A stretch of DNA of 55,616 nt, from contig CAKSOE010000018.1 of NCBI GenBank assembly GCA_934476675.1, forward strand, positions 1 through 55,616, given 5' to 3'. Below the pieces are notes generated by a model. The model was not told the origin of the DNA. It saw only the letters and a program-made list of their open reading frames with translations, and searched no databases. Of the stretch, positions 1 to 8,188 are shown one piece after another. How positions within the stretch are numbered: the stretch's first letter is position 1; each line of letters opens with the position of its first letter. Origin of the DNA: an uncultured Clostridia bacterium (GTDB lineage Bacteria; Bacillota; Clostridia; UBA1381). A program made the translations under genes and the position numbers.

Positions 1-95
1 CACAAAAAACTACTTAGATTATATGATCATTTTGGAGTCTAATTTGAGGTTTACACAAAATGAGGGATTGTCCCATTATGTCCGATGTTTTTTTA

Positions 96-383
96 TTATT
101 GATTGTTCTTTTTTTCTCCGCCTACTAATTCGCCTGCCGCATCGCCTATGCCTTCGACCACATCACCGACTGCATTTCCTGCATCTTTTGCCGCATTTCC
201 TACTGCGTCGCCGGTATCTTCTACGGCATTACCGACTGCATTACCGCCGTTATTGTTTGTTGTTGCTGTCGGTTCGGGAGAATTTGCAGGGGTTGAGGTT
301 GCTGTCGGCTGATTATTATTCCCGCATGATGCCAAAATTGAAATAGATGCGGCAATTATAAAAATTGAAATTATCTTTTTCAT
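96..383 (-). CDS. Small lipoprotein with 11-residue Gly/Ala repeats
   Basis: A 95-residue predicted secreted lipoprotein. The N-terminus has two Lys, a hydrophobic stretch and a lipobox LASC (Cys at about residue 20). A Pro/Thr/Asn-rich linker follows. The C-terminal half is built of near-perfect 11-residue units: AVGNAVEDTGD, AVGNAAKDAGN, AVGDVVEGIGD, then a partial AAGELVGG. Such 11-mers can form amphipathic helices, as in LEA-like and apolipoprotein-like proteins, but no named family is recognised. A Shine-Dalgarno-like AAAGGA lies about 11 nt before the ATG. The gene is divergent from the next one. The start and the lipoprotein nature are well supported; the function is unknown. Confidence 0.75.
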   Translation of the reverse strand: MKKIISIFIIAASISILASCGNNNQPTATSTPANSPEPTATTNNNGGNAVGNAVEDTGDAVGNAAKDAGNAVGDVVEGIGDAAGELVGGEKKNNQ

Positions 384-632
384 TTCTATTCATATCCTTT
401 CTTGATTCGGAAAATATTTTCAAAGTTATTATTTACAATTTATTAATAATTATTCGGGAACATAAATTATTTTTTTTCGTCTAAAATAATATAACGTCAA
501 AAACGTTATAAAAATCCGGATTTTTCATAAACCGGGGCAATTTGTCTGTTGTTTACCCTAACAGCCGCCGGAAATATGTAAAAATTTCAGATTTGGGTTT
601 TGTGTCAGTGACACGGAAAGGAATGATTAATT

Positions 633-1661
633 ATGAACAAAAAAATCTTATTGGCAGCTATCATAGCGGCTATGACTGTTTCGGCAGCACCTGTATTTGC
701 TGATGAAACGACAGAGGAAAAAGATAACAGTGTGGTTGCAGGAACTTTATTGCCGGAATCGGAGCTTGAAAACCAGGGTGATATTGCTCTTATAAATATG
801 GACTACGATAAAGATTTATTTGAAAAGAAAGAAACAGAGGTTATAAAGGCTGATGAAAGTGGAATAACCTTAAAAGGAGCCGATGATAAAGAGGAAAAGC
901 TTGAAACAGCCGATACGGATATTATTTTAAATGCGGCAGGAGATAAAAAAACTGCGGCTGACATAAAGGAAAAGGACAAGCTTTACATATACAGCGGTCA
1001 GGGCATAAGAATAATAATTATAATGGACGGTGAAACGAGCGTTGATGTTGACGCTTATTTAAAAGGTGAAGAAGAAAATACTCTTGTAAACAGCAAGAAA
1101 GATCTTCAGATAAATATTGATGAAGAAACAAAGTATGTTAATGTGAACGGGGAAGAAGTAAAGCCGGAAAATCTTGAAACTTCGGTATTGGTTGTATTCT
1201 ATGGATTTTCGACAAGGAGTATTCCGGCACAGACAACGCCGGACAAGATTGTTGTTACGGATATAAAGGTAAAAAATATCGACGGAGTTAAGGATACGGA
1301 GGAAGTTAAGGAAGAACCGGAAAAAGTTAAAAAGCTTGTTGTAAACGACAAAGAAGTATGCGACCTTTCATATGACGCGGATGCTAAAACCTTTATGATT
1401 CCGGTAAGAGCGGTTGCAGAGAGTCTCGGCTACACGGTTGAATGGTTCGGAGGCGAGCTTAAAGTAACGGTAAATAATGATGAGTCGGGCGTTGAATTTA
1501 AAATCGGCGAAAACTCATACAAGGCAAAGGATGCGGAAAGCTGCGAGCTTGAAAAGCAGCCGGAACTGATTAACGATACAACATATGTTCCGAGCAGCGT
1601 ATTCAGCAAACTTCTCGGAAAGACCGTTGCTATTGACGGTGAGAACCTCACAGTTAAATAA
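633..1661 (+). CDS. Secreted protein with C-terminal copper amine oxidase-like N-terminal (stalk) domain
   Basis: A 342-residue exported protein. Residues 1-23 form a signal peptide ending VFA-DE. The middle is acidic and Lys-rich with no family I recognise. The last 110 or so residues (from KKLVVNDKEV, through MIPVRAVAESLGYTVEW, to TYVPSSVFSKLLG) match the copper amine oxidase N-terminal-like domain (PF07833 type). Clostridia use this domain widely on exported and cell-surface proteins, without amine oxidase activity. The SD GGAAAGGA lies about 10 nt before the ATG. A strong bidirectional terminator follows. It is likely a monocistronic cell-envelope protein; the ligand is unknown. Confidence 0.85.
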   Translation: MNKKILLAAIIAAMTVSAAPVFADETTEEKDNSVVAGTLLPESELENQGDIALINMDYDKDLFEKKETEVIKADESGITLKGADDKEEKLETADTDIILNAAGDKKTAADIKEKDKLYIYSGQGIRIIIIMDGETSVDVDAYLKGEEENTLVNSKKDLQINIDEETKYVNVNGEEVKPENLETSVLVVFYGFSTRSIPAQTTPDKIVVTDIKVKNIDGVKDTEEVKEEPEKVKKLVVNDKEVCDLSYDADAKTFMIPVRAVAESLGYTVEWFGGELKVTVNNDESGVEFKIGENSYKAKDAESCELEKQPELINDTTYVPSSVFSKLLGKTVAIDGENLTVK

Positions 1662-1672
1662 AAAAATATTAA

Positions 1673-1712
1673 AAAAAACATACCGCCTGAAAAAAAGCGG
1701 TATGTTTTTTTT
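1673..1712. terminator. Bidirectional intrinsic terminator between 633-1661 and argS
   Basis: A 9-bp perfect stem ACATACCGC / GCGGTATGT (1678-1686 with 1697-1705) is flanked by an A-run on the left and a T-run on the right. It can therefore terminate both the upstream plus-strand gene and the leftward argS gene, which converge here. Confidence 0.9.
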
Positions 1713-1734
1713 ATTTATATAAATCTTTCAATTA

Positions 1735-3435
1735 TTACATACTTTCCACAGTATCAATTCCGAGAAGTCCCAGAGCCGTTTTAATAACGGAGCAGGCGGC
1801 AGCGGTAATTGCAAGCCGCGCTTTTTTCGTTTCTTCCGGCACATCGGCTTTTAAAATCGGATTGGTATTATAAAATTTATTAAAATCCTTTGCAAGATTT
1901 GTAACATACCTGTTTATATAAAACGGTTCGTTCTTGTCTGCGGCTGATTTTACGGCATCGGCAAAGCTGTTAAGCTGCTTTACAAGCCTGTATTCGTCAT
2001 CTGATACAGCGGCGGAAAAATCAGCGTCTGAAAAATCCAAATTCTCCGCACGTCTTAAAATACTTTTGCCTCGGGCATAGCTGTACTGACAATACGGCGC
2101 GGATTCGCCGTCAAAGTCAAGCATTGATTCCCACGAGAAAATTATATCCTTTTCACGTGAATTTTTCAAAAACGTATACAGCACTGCGCCTATTCCTATT
2201 TTCTTTGCAATTTCGTCGATATTTTCCATATCGGGATTGTTTTTTACTATAATTGCCTTTGTTTTTTCAATAGATTCGTTAAGAACGTCTTCAAGGAAAA
2301 CGACATCGCCGTTTCTTGTGGACATATTTTTGCCCGGCAGCTTTACAAGTCCGAATCCTACGTGTTCACAGCCTTTGCTCCAATCCCAGCCGGCTCTTTT
2401 CATAACCGAGAAAATCTGTTTAAAATGCAGCGTCTGCGGTATTCCGACAACGTATATATTCTTATCGAAATTATATGTTCTGTGACGGTAGAGAGCTGCG
2501 GCAATATCACGTGTGGCATAAATTGTTGCGCCGTCCGATTTCAGAATTATGCACGGCGGCATATTTTCGTCCGACAAATCAACCACCTGCGCACCCTGTG
2601 ACTCAACAAGCAAGCCTTTGTCATGCAGTATATCCACTACCTCCTGCATTTTATCCGAATAAAACGCTTCGCCGTTATACGAATCAAAGCTTACGCCGAG
2701 CATATCATACACTCTCTTAAATTCCACAAGGCTCATTTCTCTGAAATAAGACCAAAGCCTGGTGGTTTCTTCATCGCCGTCCTCAAGCTTTTTAAAATAA
2801 CTGCGTGCCTCGTCCTCCAATGACGGGTCATTTTCCGCCTCCTTATGGAAACGCACATATATTTCAAGCAGTGAATTTATGGGGTCTTTTTTTATTTTTT
2901 CGTCATTGCCCCAGCGCTTGTACGCACATATCAGCTTTCCGAACTGCGTACCCCAGTCGCCGAGATGATTTAACGACTGCACGTTATAGCCGAGGTGTTT
3001 ATATATTCTTGCAAGAGAATTTCCGACCGCAGTGGAAAACAAATGTCCGATATGGAACGGCTTTGCAATATTAGGCGACGAATATTCCACAAGTGCGGTT
3101 TTTCCTCCGCCTATGTCAGAGCTGCCCCAGCTTTCGCCCGCCGCCGAAACGGCTTTTACCGTATCGGAAATAAACTGTGCGCGGTTAAAGAAAAAGTTTA
3201 CATAGCCGCCTGCCGCTTCACATCTGTCAAGAACGCTGTCATCGGCAAATTTCTCCGCAATTTCTTTTGCAATTAACGGCGGCGCTTTTCGCATAGTCCG
3301 CGCGAGTATAAAGCACGGAAACGCCAAATCTCCCATTTTTTCCTCCGGCGGAATTTCCACCGCTCCCGATACCGCCGCACGGTCAAGCTCTGTTGCCTCC
3401 GTAAGCTTATCTATAACGTATTCCTTGAAATCCAT
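1735..3435 (-). CDS. argS: Arginyl-tRNA synthetase
   Basis: Class I aminoacyl-tRNA synthetase that charges tRNA-Arg in the cytoplasm; 566 residues, normal for the family. Visible parts, in order: N-terminal Add1-type domain (1-100), the HIGH signature as FHIGH at 127-131 after SSPNIAKP, the Rossmann catalytic core, the KMSKS-equivalent as NMSTR near 370-374, and a helical DALR-type anticodon-binding domain ending in LLGIDTVESM. The SD AAGGGGG sits just upstream of the ATG. A full-consensus sigma-A promoter lies 31-59 bp upstream. No T-box-like leader fits in the 88-bp upstream gap. Confidence 0.97.
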   Translation of the reverse strand: MDFKEYVIDKLTEATELDRAAVSGAVEIPPEEKMGDLAFPCFILARTMRKAPPLIAKEIAEKFADDSVLDRCEAAGGYVNFFFNRAQFISDTVKAVSAAGESWGSSDIGGGKTALVEYSSPNIAKPFHIGHLFSTAVGNSLARIYKHLGYNVQSLNHLGDWGTQFGKLICAYKRWGNDEKIKKDPINSLLEIYVRFHKEAENDPSLEDEARSYFKKLEDGDEETTRLWSYFREMSLVEFKRVYDMLGVSFDSYNGEAFYSDKMQEVVDILHDKGLLVESQGAQVVDLSDENMPPCIILKSDGATIYATRDIAAALYRHRTYNFDKNIYVVGIPQTLHFKQIFSVMKRAGWDWSKGCEHVGFGLVKLPGKNMSTRNGDVVFLEDVLNESIEKTKAIIVKNNPDMENIDEIAKKIGIGAVLYTFLKNSREKDIIFSWESMLDFDGESAPYCQYSYARGKSILRRAENLDFSDADFSAAVSDDEYRLVKQLNSFADAVKSAADKNEPFYINRYVTNLAKDFNKFYNTNPILKADVPEETKKARLAITAAACSVIKTALGLLGIDTVESM

Positions 3436-3465
3436 TCAGTTTTCCCCCTTCGTGTTATACATTAT

Positions 3466-3494
3466 ATTATATATCTTTGCCATTGTATTGTCAA
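3466..3494 (-). promoter_or_regulatory. Sigma-A promoter of argS
   Basis: On the minus strand TTGACA (3489-3494), 17 bp, TATAAT (3466-3471): a perfect consensus promoter. The predicted leader is only about 25 nt, which excludes a T-box. Confidence 0.85.
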
Positions 3495-3523
3495 TCATAA
3501 ATTGAAAGGGGATAATATAAAAA

Positions 3524-4819
3524 TTATTTTTCTGTTTCTGCCTGGATTGTCTTTACGTCAACATTTTTAAGCGATACGTTTTCCTTTACGGAAATTGCCG
3601 CCGCTATTCCGGCGGCTTCTCCCGTTGCAATGGCAATCGGCATTACGCGGAAATTTGAATGTGCGAGGTGACTTCCGCTGATGTTTCTGCCGCTTAAAAG
3701 AAGTCCGTCAATGTTTTCGGGAAGCAGACAGCCGTAAGGTATAGAATAATCCTTAGGCTGCGGCCATTCGTGCTGAACTCCGGTTTTATCAAGGCTTGCA
3801 CCCGACATATTATGAACGTCAAAATTGAAAAATGCACGCTTTACAACCCAGTTGTCAAATTCCTTTGCGATGAGTATATCCTCCGGCATCAGTGATTCAA
3901 CACCCTTAAAATGCCGTGTTTCTCTTATGCCGACAAGATAAGCCGAGCTCATCAGCCAGCAGCTTTCATAACCGGGCACATATTCGCGCAGAAATTTCAC
4001 AATAGGCTCAATCTGCGAACGGCATACTCTGATTCCCTTTGTGAGATCTTCGGCATTTGTACCGTCTATGTTTATGCAGTTTGTCATGTTACAGCAGACA
4101 GTTCCGGGTGTGGACTGGCGGTAAAGCAGTACGTGTCCTGCCGGAAACGGCAGCAGTTCCTTTGCAAGCGACTGCAATTCGCCTTTTTCCGTTTCAACCT
4201 TTGTTTCAAACGAACCCGGAAAAACTGCACGCGTATAATCAACGCCGCCTACCTTGAACATAATGGTACACGGCTGCATCTTGCCGTCTGTTTCTCTGCC
4301 CTTGAAATAAGGTACTCCTGCCGATGCGGCAACATCTCCGTCACCTGTTGCGTCAATAACACGCTTTGCTTTTATAACTCCGCGTCCGCTCTTGTTTTGT
4401 ACAATTACGCCGGTAATGGTTCCGTTTTCTGCTACGGCTTCACATACAAGAGTGTAGTACATTATTTTTACGTTTGCTTCTGCCGCCATTTCTTCAAGCA
4501 CAAGCTTTAAAACCTCCTGATTTATTGTGTAGTCGGGGCAGCCGTTTTCTTCGGCATAGCCGAGAATCTGACATTTTTCGTACGAACGCTTGAAAATTTC
4601 AGCCAAAACCTTGCTTGAAGAATGTCCCGTCCAATGCGACATCATTCCGGCTGTTGCAATTCCGCCCAGACAGTCAAATGCTTCGATAAGCATTACGTCA
4701 GCGCCCATGCGGCCGGCTCTTATTGCGGCGCCGACTCCGGCAGGGCCGCCGCCGCATACCAACACGTCAACGTCTGCTATTACGGGGATTTCCTTTGATT
4801 TTTCAAGATATGTATTCAT
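3524..4819 (-). CDS. FAD-dependent oxidoreductase (FAD_oxidored, PF12831 type)
   Basis: A 431-residue cytoplasmic flavoprotein. The N-terminus carries a dinucleotide-binding fold: DVLVCGGGPAGVGAAIRAGR with GxGxxG at about 23-28, then an acidic end of the second strand (LIEAFD). The ATGDGD segment and the C-terminal pattern SGRNISGSHLAHSNFRVM followed by GEAAGIAAAIS are typical of the PF12831 family of succinate dehydrogenase-like flavoproteins of unknown substrate. The SD AAAGGAG lies 10 nt before the ATG. It is monocistronic between argS and a divergent peptidase gene. Its substrate cannot be inferred from context. Confidence 0.88.
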   Translation of the reverse strand: MNTYLEKSKEIPVIADVDVLVCGGGPAGVGAAIRAGRMGADVMLIEAFDCLGGIATAGMMSHWTGHSSSKVLAEIFKRSYEKCQILGYAEENGCPDYTINQEVLKLVLEEMAAEANVKIMYYTLVCEAVAENGTITGVIVQNKSGRGVIKAKRVIDATGDGDVAASAGVPYFKGRETDGKMQPCTIMFKVGGVDYTRAVFPGSFETKVETEKGELQSLAKELLPFPAGHVLLYRQSTPGTVCCNMTNCINIDGTNAEDLTKGIRVCRSQIEPIVKFLREYVPGYESCWLMSSAYLVGIRETRHFKGVESLMPEDILIAKEFDNWVVKRAFFNFDVHNMSGASLDKTGVQHEWPQPKDYSIPYGCLLPENIDGLLLSGRNISGSHLAHSNFRVMPIAIATGEAAGIAAAISVKENVSLKNVDVKTIQAETEK

Positions 4820-4918
4820 GTTTTTTGTACTCCTTTATAAATTATACGTTAATTATAAAATAAATTTATAAAGTAATCCTTTAATTTTCTATGAAAAATC
4901 TTTAAAATCCGAAAATAC

Positions 4919-4947
4919 TTGAATTAAGGCTGAATTTGTGATAAAAT
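4919..4947 (+). promoter_or_regulatory. Probable sigma-A promoter of the M15 peptidase gene
   Basis: TTGAAT (4919-4924), 17 bp, TAAAAT (4942-4947). Transcription would begin about 10-15 bp before the two alternative ATG codons, supporting the downstream one. Confidence 0.6.
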
Positions 4948-4978
4948 AGGATATATTACAAATATGAAAGGTAAAAAA

Positions 4979-5827
4979 ATGGATTACAATAAGGTACGCA
5001 AGGAAGAAAAAAAGGATAAAAGAAACATTCTGCTGATTTTTTTAATGACAATCGTAATTATTATTTTTGCAGCGCTTACGTTTCTGCTTATTCTTACTAT
5101 AAAAAACAAAAATACGGGAGGCAAAGAAGCTGCGGCAACGCCTGTTCCAACGCAAGCGGCGGTAACAGCATCACCGGTAACGGAGACTACTCCGCAGCCG
5201 GAACAAACACCGACGCCGACTCCTGCGCCCGTGTTAAGACGGGGAACGTCCGAAGAAATTCCCGAGGAGGTTCGGCAGAGAATGAACGGCAAATCAATGA
5301 GACAGAATAATGACATATCTTACAAGGATTTGCGTTATCTTAAAATTCCGCACTATAATTTCAACGGTACGGTTGAAACGGGAGAAATGGTGGTAAACAA
5401 AGCCGTTGCGGAGGATGTTCTTGATATTTTTGCCGAGCTTTACGATATAAAATATCCGATAGAGAGAATGGAGCTTGTTGATAATTACGGTGCGGACGAT
5501 TATACTTCAATTGATTACAACAATACCTCCGCATTCAATTACAGACCGTCAACGGACGGCAGCGGACGTCTTTCACAGCACGCGCTGGGTAGGGCAATTG
5601 ATATTAATCCGCAGATAAATCCGTATGTAAATTCAAATCAAGTCGGCTCACACAGCAATGCAAAGGAATACTGGTCGAGAGATTGGAAAAATTGGTCGGA
5701 CGAAACGGCACAGAAAGCGTACATAGGACCTGACGCGGAAATTTATAAAATATTTATTAATCACGGCTGGGAATGGGGCGGCAGCTGGAATTCTTACAGG
5801 GATTATCAGCATTTTCAGAAAAAATAA
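4979..5827 (+). CDS. Membrane-anchored M15 (VanY-like) D-Ala-D-Ala carboxypeptidase
   Basis: Predicted zinc peptidase acting on peptidoglycan stem peptides outside the cell. A basic N-terminus precedes one transmembrane helix (about residues 15-40), then a Thr/Pro-rich wall-spanning linker. The catalytic domain shows the M15 zinc/active-site signature SQHALGRAIDI (S-x-H-x-x-G-x-A-x-D) and the terminal WEWGGSW ... DYQHF segment with the last zinc His. The start at 4979 is chosen because GAAAGG lies 7 nt before it; an in-frame ATG at 4964 has a poorer site. The gene stands alone, followed by repeat A1. Whether it acts on growing wall or spore cortex is not shown. Confidence 0.87.
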   Translation: MDYNKVRKEEKKDKRNILLIFLMTIVIIIFAALTFLLILTIKNKNTGGKEAAATPVPTQAAVTASPVTETTPQPEQTPTPTPAPVLRRGTSEEIPEEVRQRMNGKSMRQNNDISYKDLRYLKIPHYNFNGTVETGEMVVNKAVAEDVLDIFAELYDIKYPIERMELVDNYGADDYTSIDYNNTSAFNYRPSTDGSGRLSQHALGRAIDINPQINPYVNSNQVGSHSNAKEYWSRDWKNWSDETAQKAYIGPDAEIYKIFINHGWEWGGSWNSYRDYQHFQKK

Positions 5828-5862
5828 ATTTTTTAAAAAGGAGCTGAAAACAGCGCTTTTTT

Positions 5863-6072
5863 AAGGGGATAGGAAAAAATGTTTCAGAACGGACAAACTG
5901 AACCCGATGGCGTATGTATATACTCCGAGTGGTTCAGTTTGTTCGTAGCAAAAAGGCATTTAAATTAAGAAAAATCGAATAAAATGCGATTTTTAACAAA
6001 ATATAAAATTTTATTTTATTCATTCCTTATAAAATTGCCTTTTTGTGGTCTGGACTTTTTTTACATCCCCTT
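5863..6072 (+). repeat. Structured repeat A1 (capped multi-stem element)
   Basis: About 210 bp in the convergent gap between the M15 peptidase and nif3. Outer arms AAGGGGATAGGAAAAAATG and TTTTTTTACATCCCCTT pair, extended by TTCAGA with TCTGGA. Inside are a 14-bp stem GGACAAACTGAACC (5891-5904) with GGTTCAGTTTGTTC (5931-5944), capped by the conserved apex 5906-5929 (core GGCGTATGTATATACTCC), then GTAG, then stem CAAAAAGGCA with TGCCTTTTTG enclosing a small hairpin AAAAATCG/CGATTTTT. The A- and T-rich ends could act as a bidirectional terminator. No ORF of note. The same architecture recurs at 8003-8182 and 29396-29611. Confidence 0.8.
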
Positions 6073-6843
6073 TTATATATAATTAAAAACATCTTTACTT
6101 CTTGATTTAACAATTTCAACGGGATAAGCTTTTAATAAATTTTCAAAAATATCCATAACGATTATTTCCGTGGGATAGTGTCCGGCGTCAATAACCGCAA
6201 TATCGGTAAAAGACGCATCACAGGCAGTGTGATACTTTAAATCGGCTGTAATTATTACGTCACAGCCCTTTTCTTCCGCAGCCGGAATTAATTCCGAACA
6301 GCTGCCGGACGCAACTGCAACAGTTGAAATTTCTTTATCGAGGTTTCCTATAATGCGTACATAGGGTGTATTAAGTTTTTCCTTGACCGTTTTTGCAAAT
6401 TCATTAAGCTTTACTGTTTTATTAAGCCTTCCGAATCGTCCGAGACCTGTGTTTTCACCATTTTCCTCTATAATTTTAACGTCATGTAAATCAAACAGCC
6501 TTGCAAGAGCATAATTTATGCCGTGTTCGGCAGTGTCCATATTTGTATGCGCCGCAAAAATAACAACGTCGTTTTTTATTGCGCTGCGAATCATTCTTCC
6601 GTCAGACGAGGAAAAATCTATTTTTTTTATTCCGTTAAGGAGTATGGGGTGGTGCGAAATAATCATGTCACAGCCGTTTTTTACCGCTTCGTTTACGGTA
6701 AATTCGTTTGTGTCGAGCGTAATAAGCACCTTTTTTACTTCTTTTTTACCGTCACCGCATAAAATTCCTACGTTATCCCACGAATATGCGAGATTTTCAG
6801 GTGCGGATTTTTCTATAATTTCAGCAATTTCATAAGCTTTCAT
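6073..6843 (-). CDS. Nif3-like dinuclear metal-centre protein
   Basis: NIF3/YqfO family, 256 residues: the short form without the PII-like insert. The family forms toroidal hexamers with a two-metal site; it is often labelled GTP cyclohydrolase I type 2, but the true role is debated. Visible metal-site motifs are SHHPILL (around 64-70), AAHTNMD (around 100) and DAGHYPTE near the C-terminus. The start ATG lies 2 nt after the trmK stop, so the two are co-transcribed. The trmK-nif3 pair matches Bacillus yqfN-yqfO, although the usual upstream rpoD is absent here. Repeat A1 follows directly after the stop. Confidence 0.93.
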   Translation of the reverse strand: MKAYEIAEIIEKSAPENLAYSWDNVGILCGDGKKEVKKVLITLDTNEFTVNEAVKNGCDMIISHHPILLNGIKKIDFSSSDGRMIRSAIKNDVVIFAAHTNMDTAEHGINYALARLFDLHDVKIIEENGENTGLGRFGRLNKTVKLNEFAKTVKEKLNTPYVRIIGNLDKEISTVAVASGSCSELIPAAEEKGCDVIITADLKYHTACDASFTDIAVIDAGHYPTEIIVMDIFENLLKAYPVEIVKSRSKDVFNYI

Positions 6844-6845
6844 GT

Positions 6846-7517
6846 TTAAATCTCCGTTATTTTATTAAGTTCATCAAGCCAGAAACGGTATTGAGCGAGC
6901 TTTTCTTCATCAATATTTTCCGAATTTTCAAGACCTGTTATAACCTTTGTAAATTCTCTTTTCTTTTTCTCGTAAAGCTGCTTAAAATGGATATTACCAT
7001 GCAGATACGGCGGCAGCTGATAGAAAAAATCATTCTCAAACGGCTCTGATTTTCCAAAAGACGCGGTTATAAGATTATAAACCTTAAATCCCTCAACCGA
7101 AATATCCTCATTTTCAATCGTGTAGCCGTTATTTACGAGATATTTTCTGAGTTCATACTGGCAGTTCATGGGCTGTAATATAAGTTTTGAATTAACGGCG
7201 GTTTTTCTGCCTTTTTCAAGTATATCACTTATAAGAATACCGCCCATTCCGGCAATTATTATAACATCCGCTTCATTTTCTTTAAGCGTTGATAAGCCTC
7301 CGCCGAGGCGCACGTCGATTTTATCCGTCATGTTATATTTCTTAACGGTTCTTTTTGCGGCGTCGACCGGACCTTTTCGTATATCGGACGCTATAACCTT
7401 TTTTGCACGTCCCTCGTCAATAAGCCTTACGGGAACATATGCGTGGTCTGTGCCTATGTCGGCAACGGTGTTTCCATGCGTATGATTTATAATACTTTGT
7501 AATCTCGGTGTAATCAT
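6846..7517 (-). CDS. trmK: tRNA (adenine-22-N1)-methyltransferase
   Basis: SAM-dependent enzyme that methylates N1 of A22 in tRNA (TrmK/YqfN, COG2384). After the start MITPRLQSI there is the SAM-binding motif VADIGTDHAYVPV (about 18-30), the acidic motif II ASDIRKGP, the family signature IIAGMGG (about 88-94) and ILQPMNCQYELRKYL. The C-terminal part is helical and charged, as in the family. I place the start at 7517 because GGAG lies 7 nt before this ATG; a longer GTG start at 7553 has no such site. 223 residues. It forms an operon with nif3. Confidence 0.93.
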   Translation of the reverse strand: MITPRLQSIINHTHGNTVADIGTDHAYVPVRLIDEGRAKKVIASDIRKGPVDAAKRTVKKYNMTDKIDVRLGGGLSTLKENEADVIIIAGMGGILISDILEKGRKTAVNSKLILQPMNCQYELRKYLVNNGYTIENEDISVEGFKVYNLITASFGKSEPFENDFFYQLPPYLHGNIHFKQLYEKKKREFTKVITGLENSENIDEEKLAQYRFWLDELNKITEI

Positions 7518-7553
7518 GTAAACTCTCCGTAAATAAATAATTATTTTTTTCAC

Positions 7554-7900
7554 TTATCCATACAATTATACACGGGGTGTGGATAATTTTTTTCGAAAAA
7601 ATCCAACAAAAAACGGCATAAAACCTTATTTTTTTTGAAAATTCAAAAATTAATCCACTTTTTATGAGTGAAAAAAACAGAATAATGTCACTTTATGTAA
7701 CAGAAATATGTAAACCTCGAAAAACCGCATAAATACGTCAGGTTGTCCACCATTTATAATATACGCATACCGTGGATAACATAGTGGATAACGTGGATAA
7801 GTAGTATAAAATTATGAATTTATGCGAAAAATTGCGTGGATAAGTTGTGTTTTACCATGTTTATACTTTGTTGACAATTTTTATTAGGTTTACATAATAT
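7554..7900. other. Cluster of DnaA-box-like sites (candidate replication-origin or DnaA-binding region)
   Basis: Part of the 671-bp gene-free stretch 7518-8188. It has a perfect DnaA box TGTGGATAA (7578-7586) and four one-mismatch copies in the same orientation: CGTGGATAA (7771-7779), AGTGGATAA (7783-7791), CGTGGATAA (7792-7800) and CGTGGATAA (7835-7843). There is also TTATCCATA (7554-7562) in the other orientation and weaker sites at 7651 and 7743. The sequence after 7843 is very A/T-rich. parAB lies 2.5-4.5 kb away. Against a main oriC: dnaA and dnaN are not in the window, and genes on the right side would be transcribed toward it. A DnaA-titrating or auxiliary site is an alternative. Confidence 0.5.
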
Positions 7901-8002
7901 CTGAAAAATACGTAACCTGTTGGAAAAAATTACATATTTTTAATAAAATCCCGTTATAATCCGATTAAGGAACTGTAAAAAAGTATTTTTTAGGCTCTGT
8001 TT

Positions 8003-8182
8003 AAGGGATAGGAAAAAATGATTCAGAACGGACAAACTGAACCCGACGGCGTACATGTGTACTCCAAGTGGTTCAGTTTGTTCGTAGCAAAAAGGCATTT
8101 AAATTAAGAAAAATCGAATAATATAACACTCTATTCATCACAAAATTGCCTTTTTGTGGTCTGGACTTTTTTTACATCCCTA
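8003..8182 (+). repeat. Structured repeat A2 (capped multi-stem element)
   Basis: A second A-family copy, between the DnaA-box cluster and the serS stop. The inner arms (8030-8043 and 8070-8083) equal those of A1. The apex 8045-8068 has core GGCGTACATGTGTACTCC; its inner palindrome changed from GTATGT/ATATAC to GTACAT/GTGTAC with pairing kept. The outer stem is shortened on both sides (AAGGGAT with ATCCCT). The segment inside the third stem diverges from A1 (TATAACACTCTATTCATCAC here). The GTAG linker and GGTCTGGAC joint are conserved. Confidence 0.8.
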
Positions 8183-8188
8183 AAATAT

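Noticed and set aside
23..346. Plus-strand frames over the first gene
   Set aside because: They are low-complexity shadows of the lipoprotein repeats on the other strand, without SD.
3436..3523. T-box riboswitch before argS, and likewise before serS
   Set aside because: The argS leader is about 25 nt after a consensus promoter, and serS is 22 bp after the upstream gene; neither has room.
3911..4510. 199-codon plus-strand frame inside the FAD oxidoreductase
   Set aside because: Antisense to a well-conserved gene, with Cys/Phe-rich composition and no SD or family match.
5863..6072. A-family apex as a kink-turn bound by the L7Ae-like protein
   Set aside because: The internal loop next to the apex puts A opposite A and G opposite G rather than the tandem G-A pairs a kink-turn needs.
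5863..8182. A elements as ordinary MITEs
   Set aside because: Terminal inverted repeats are present, but I find no clear target-site duplication and no matching transposase in the window; left open rather than called a mobile element.
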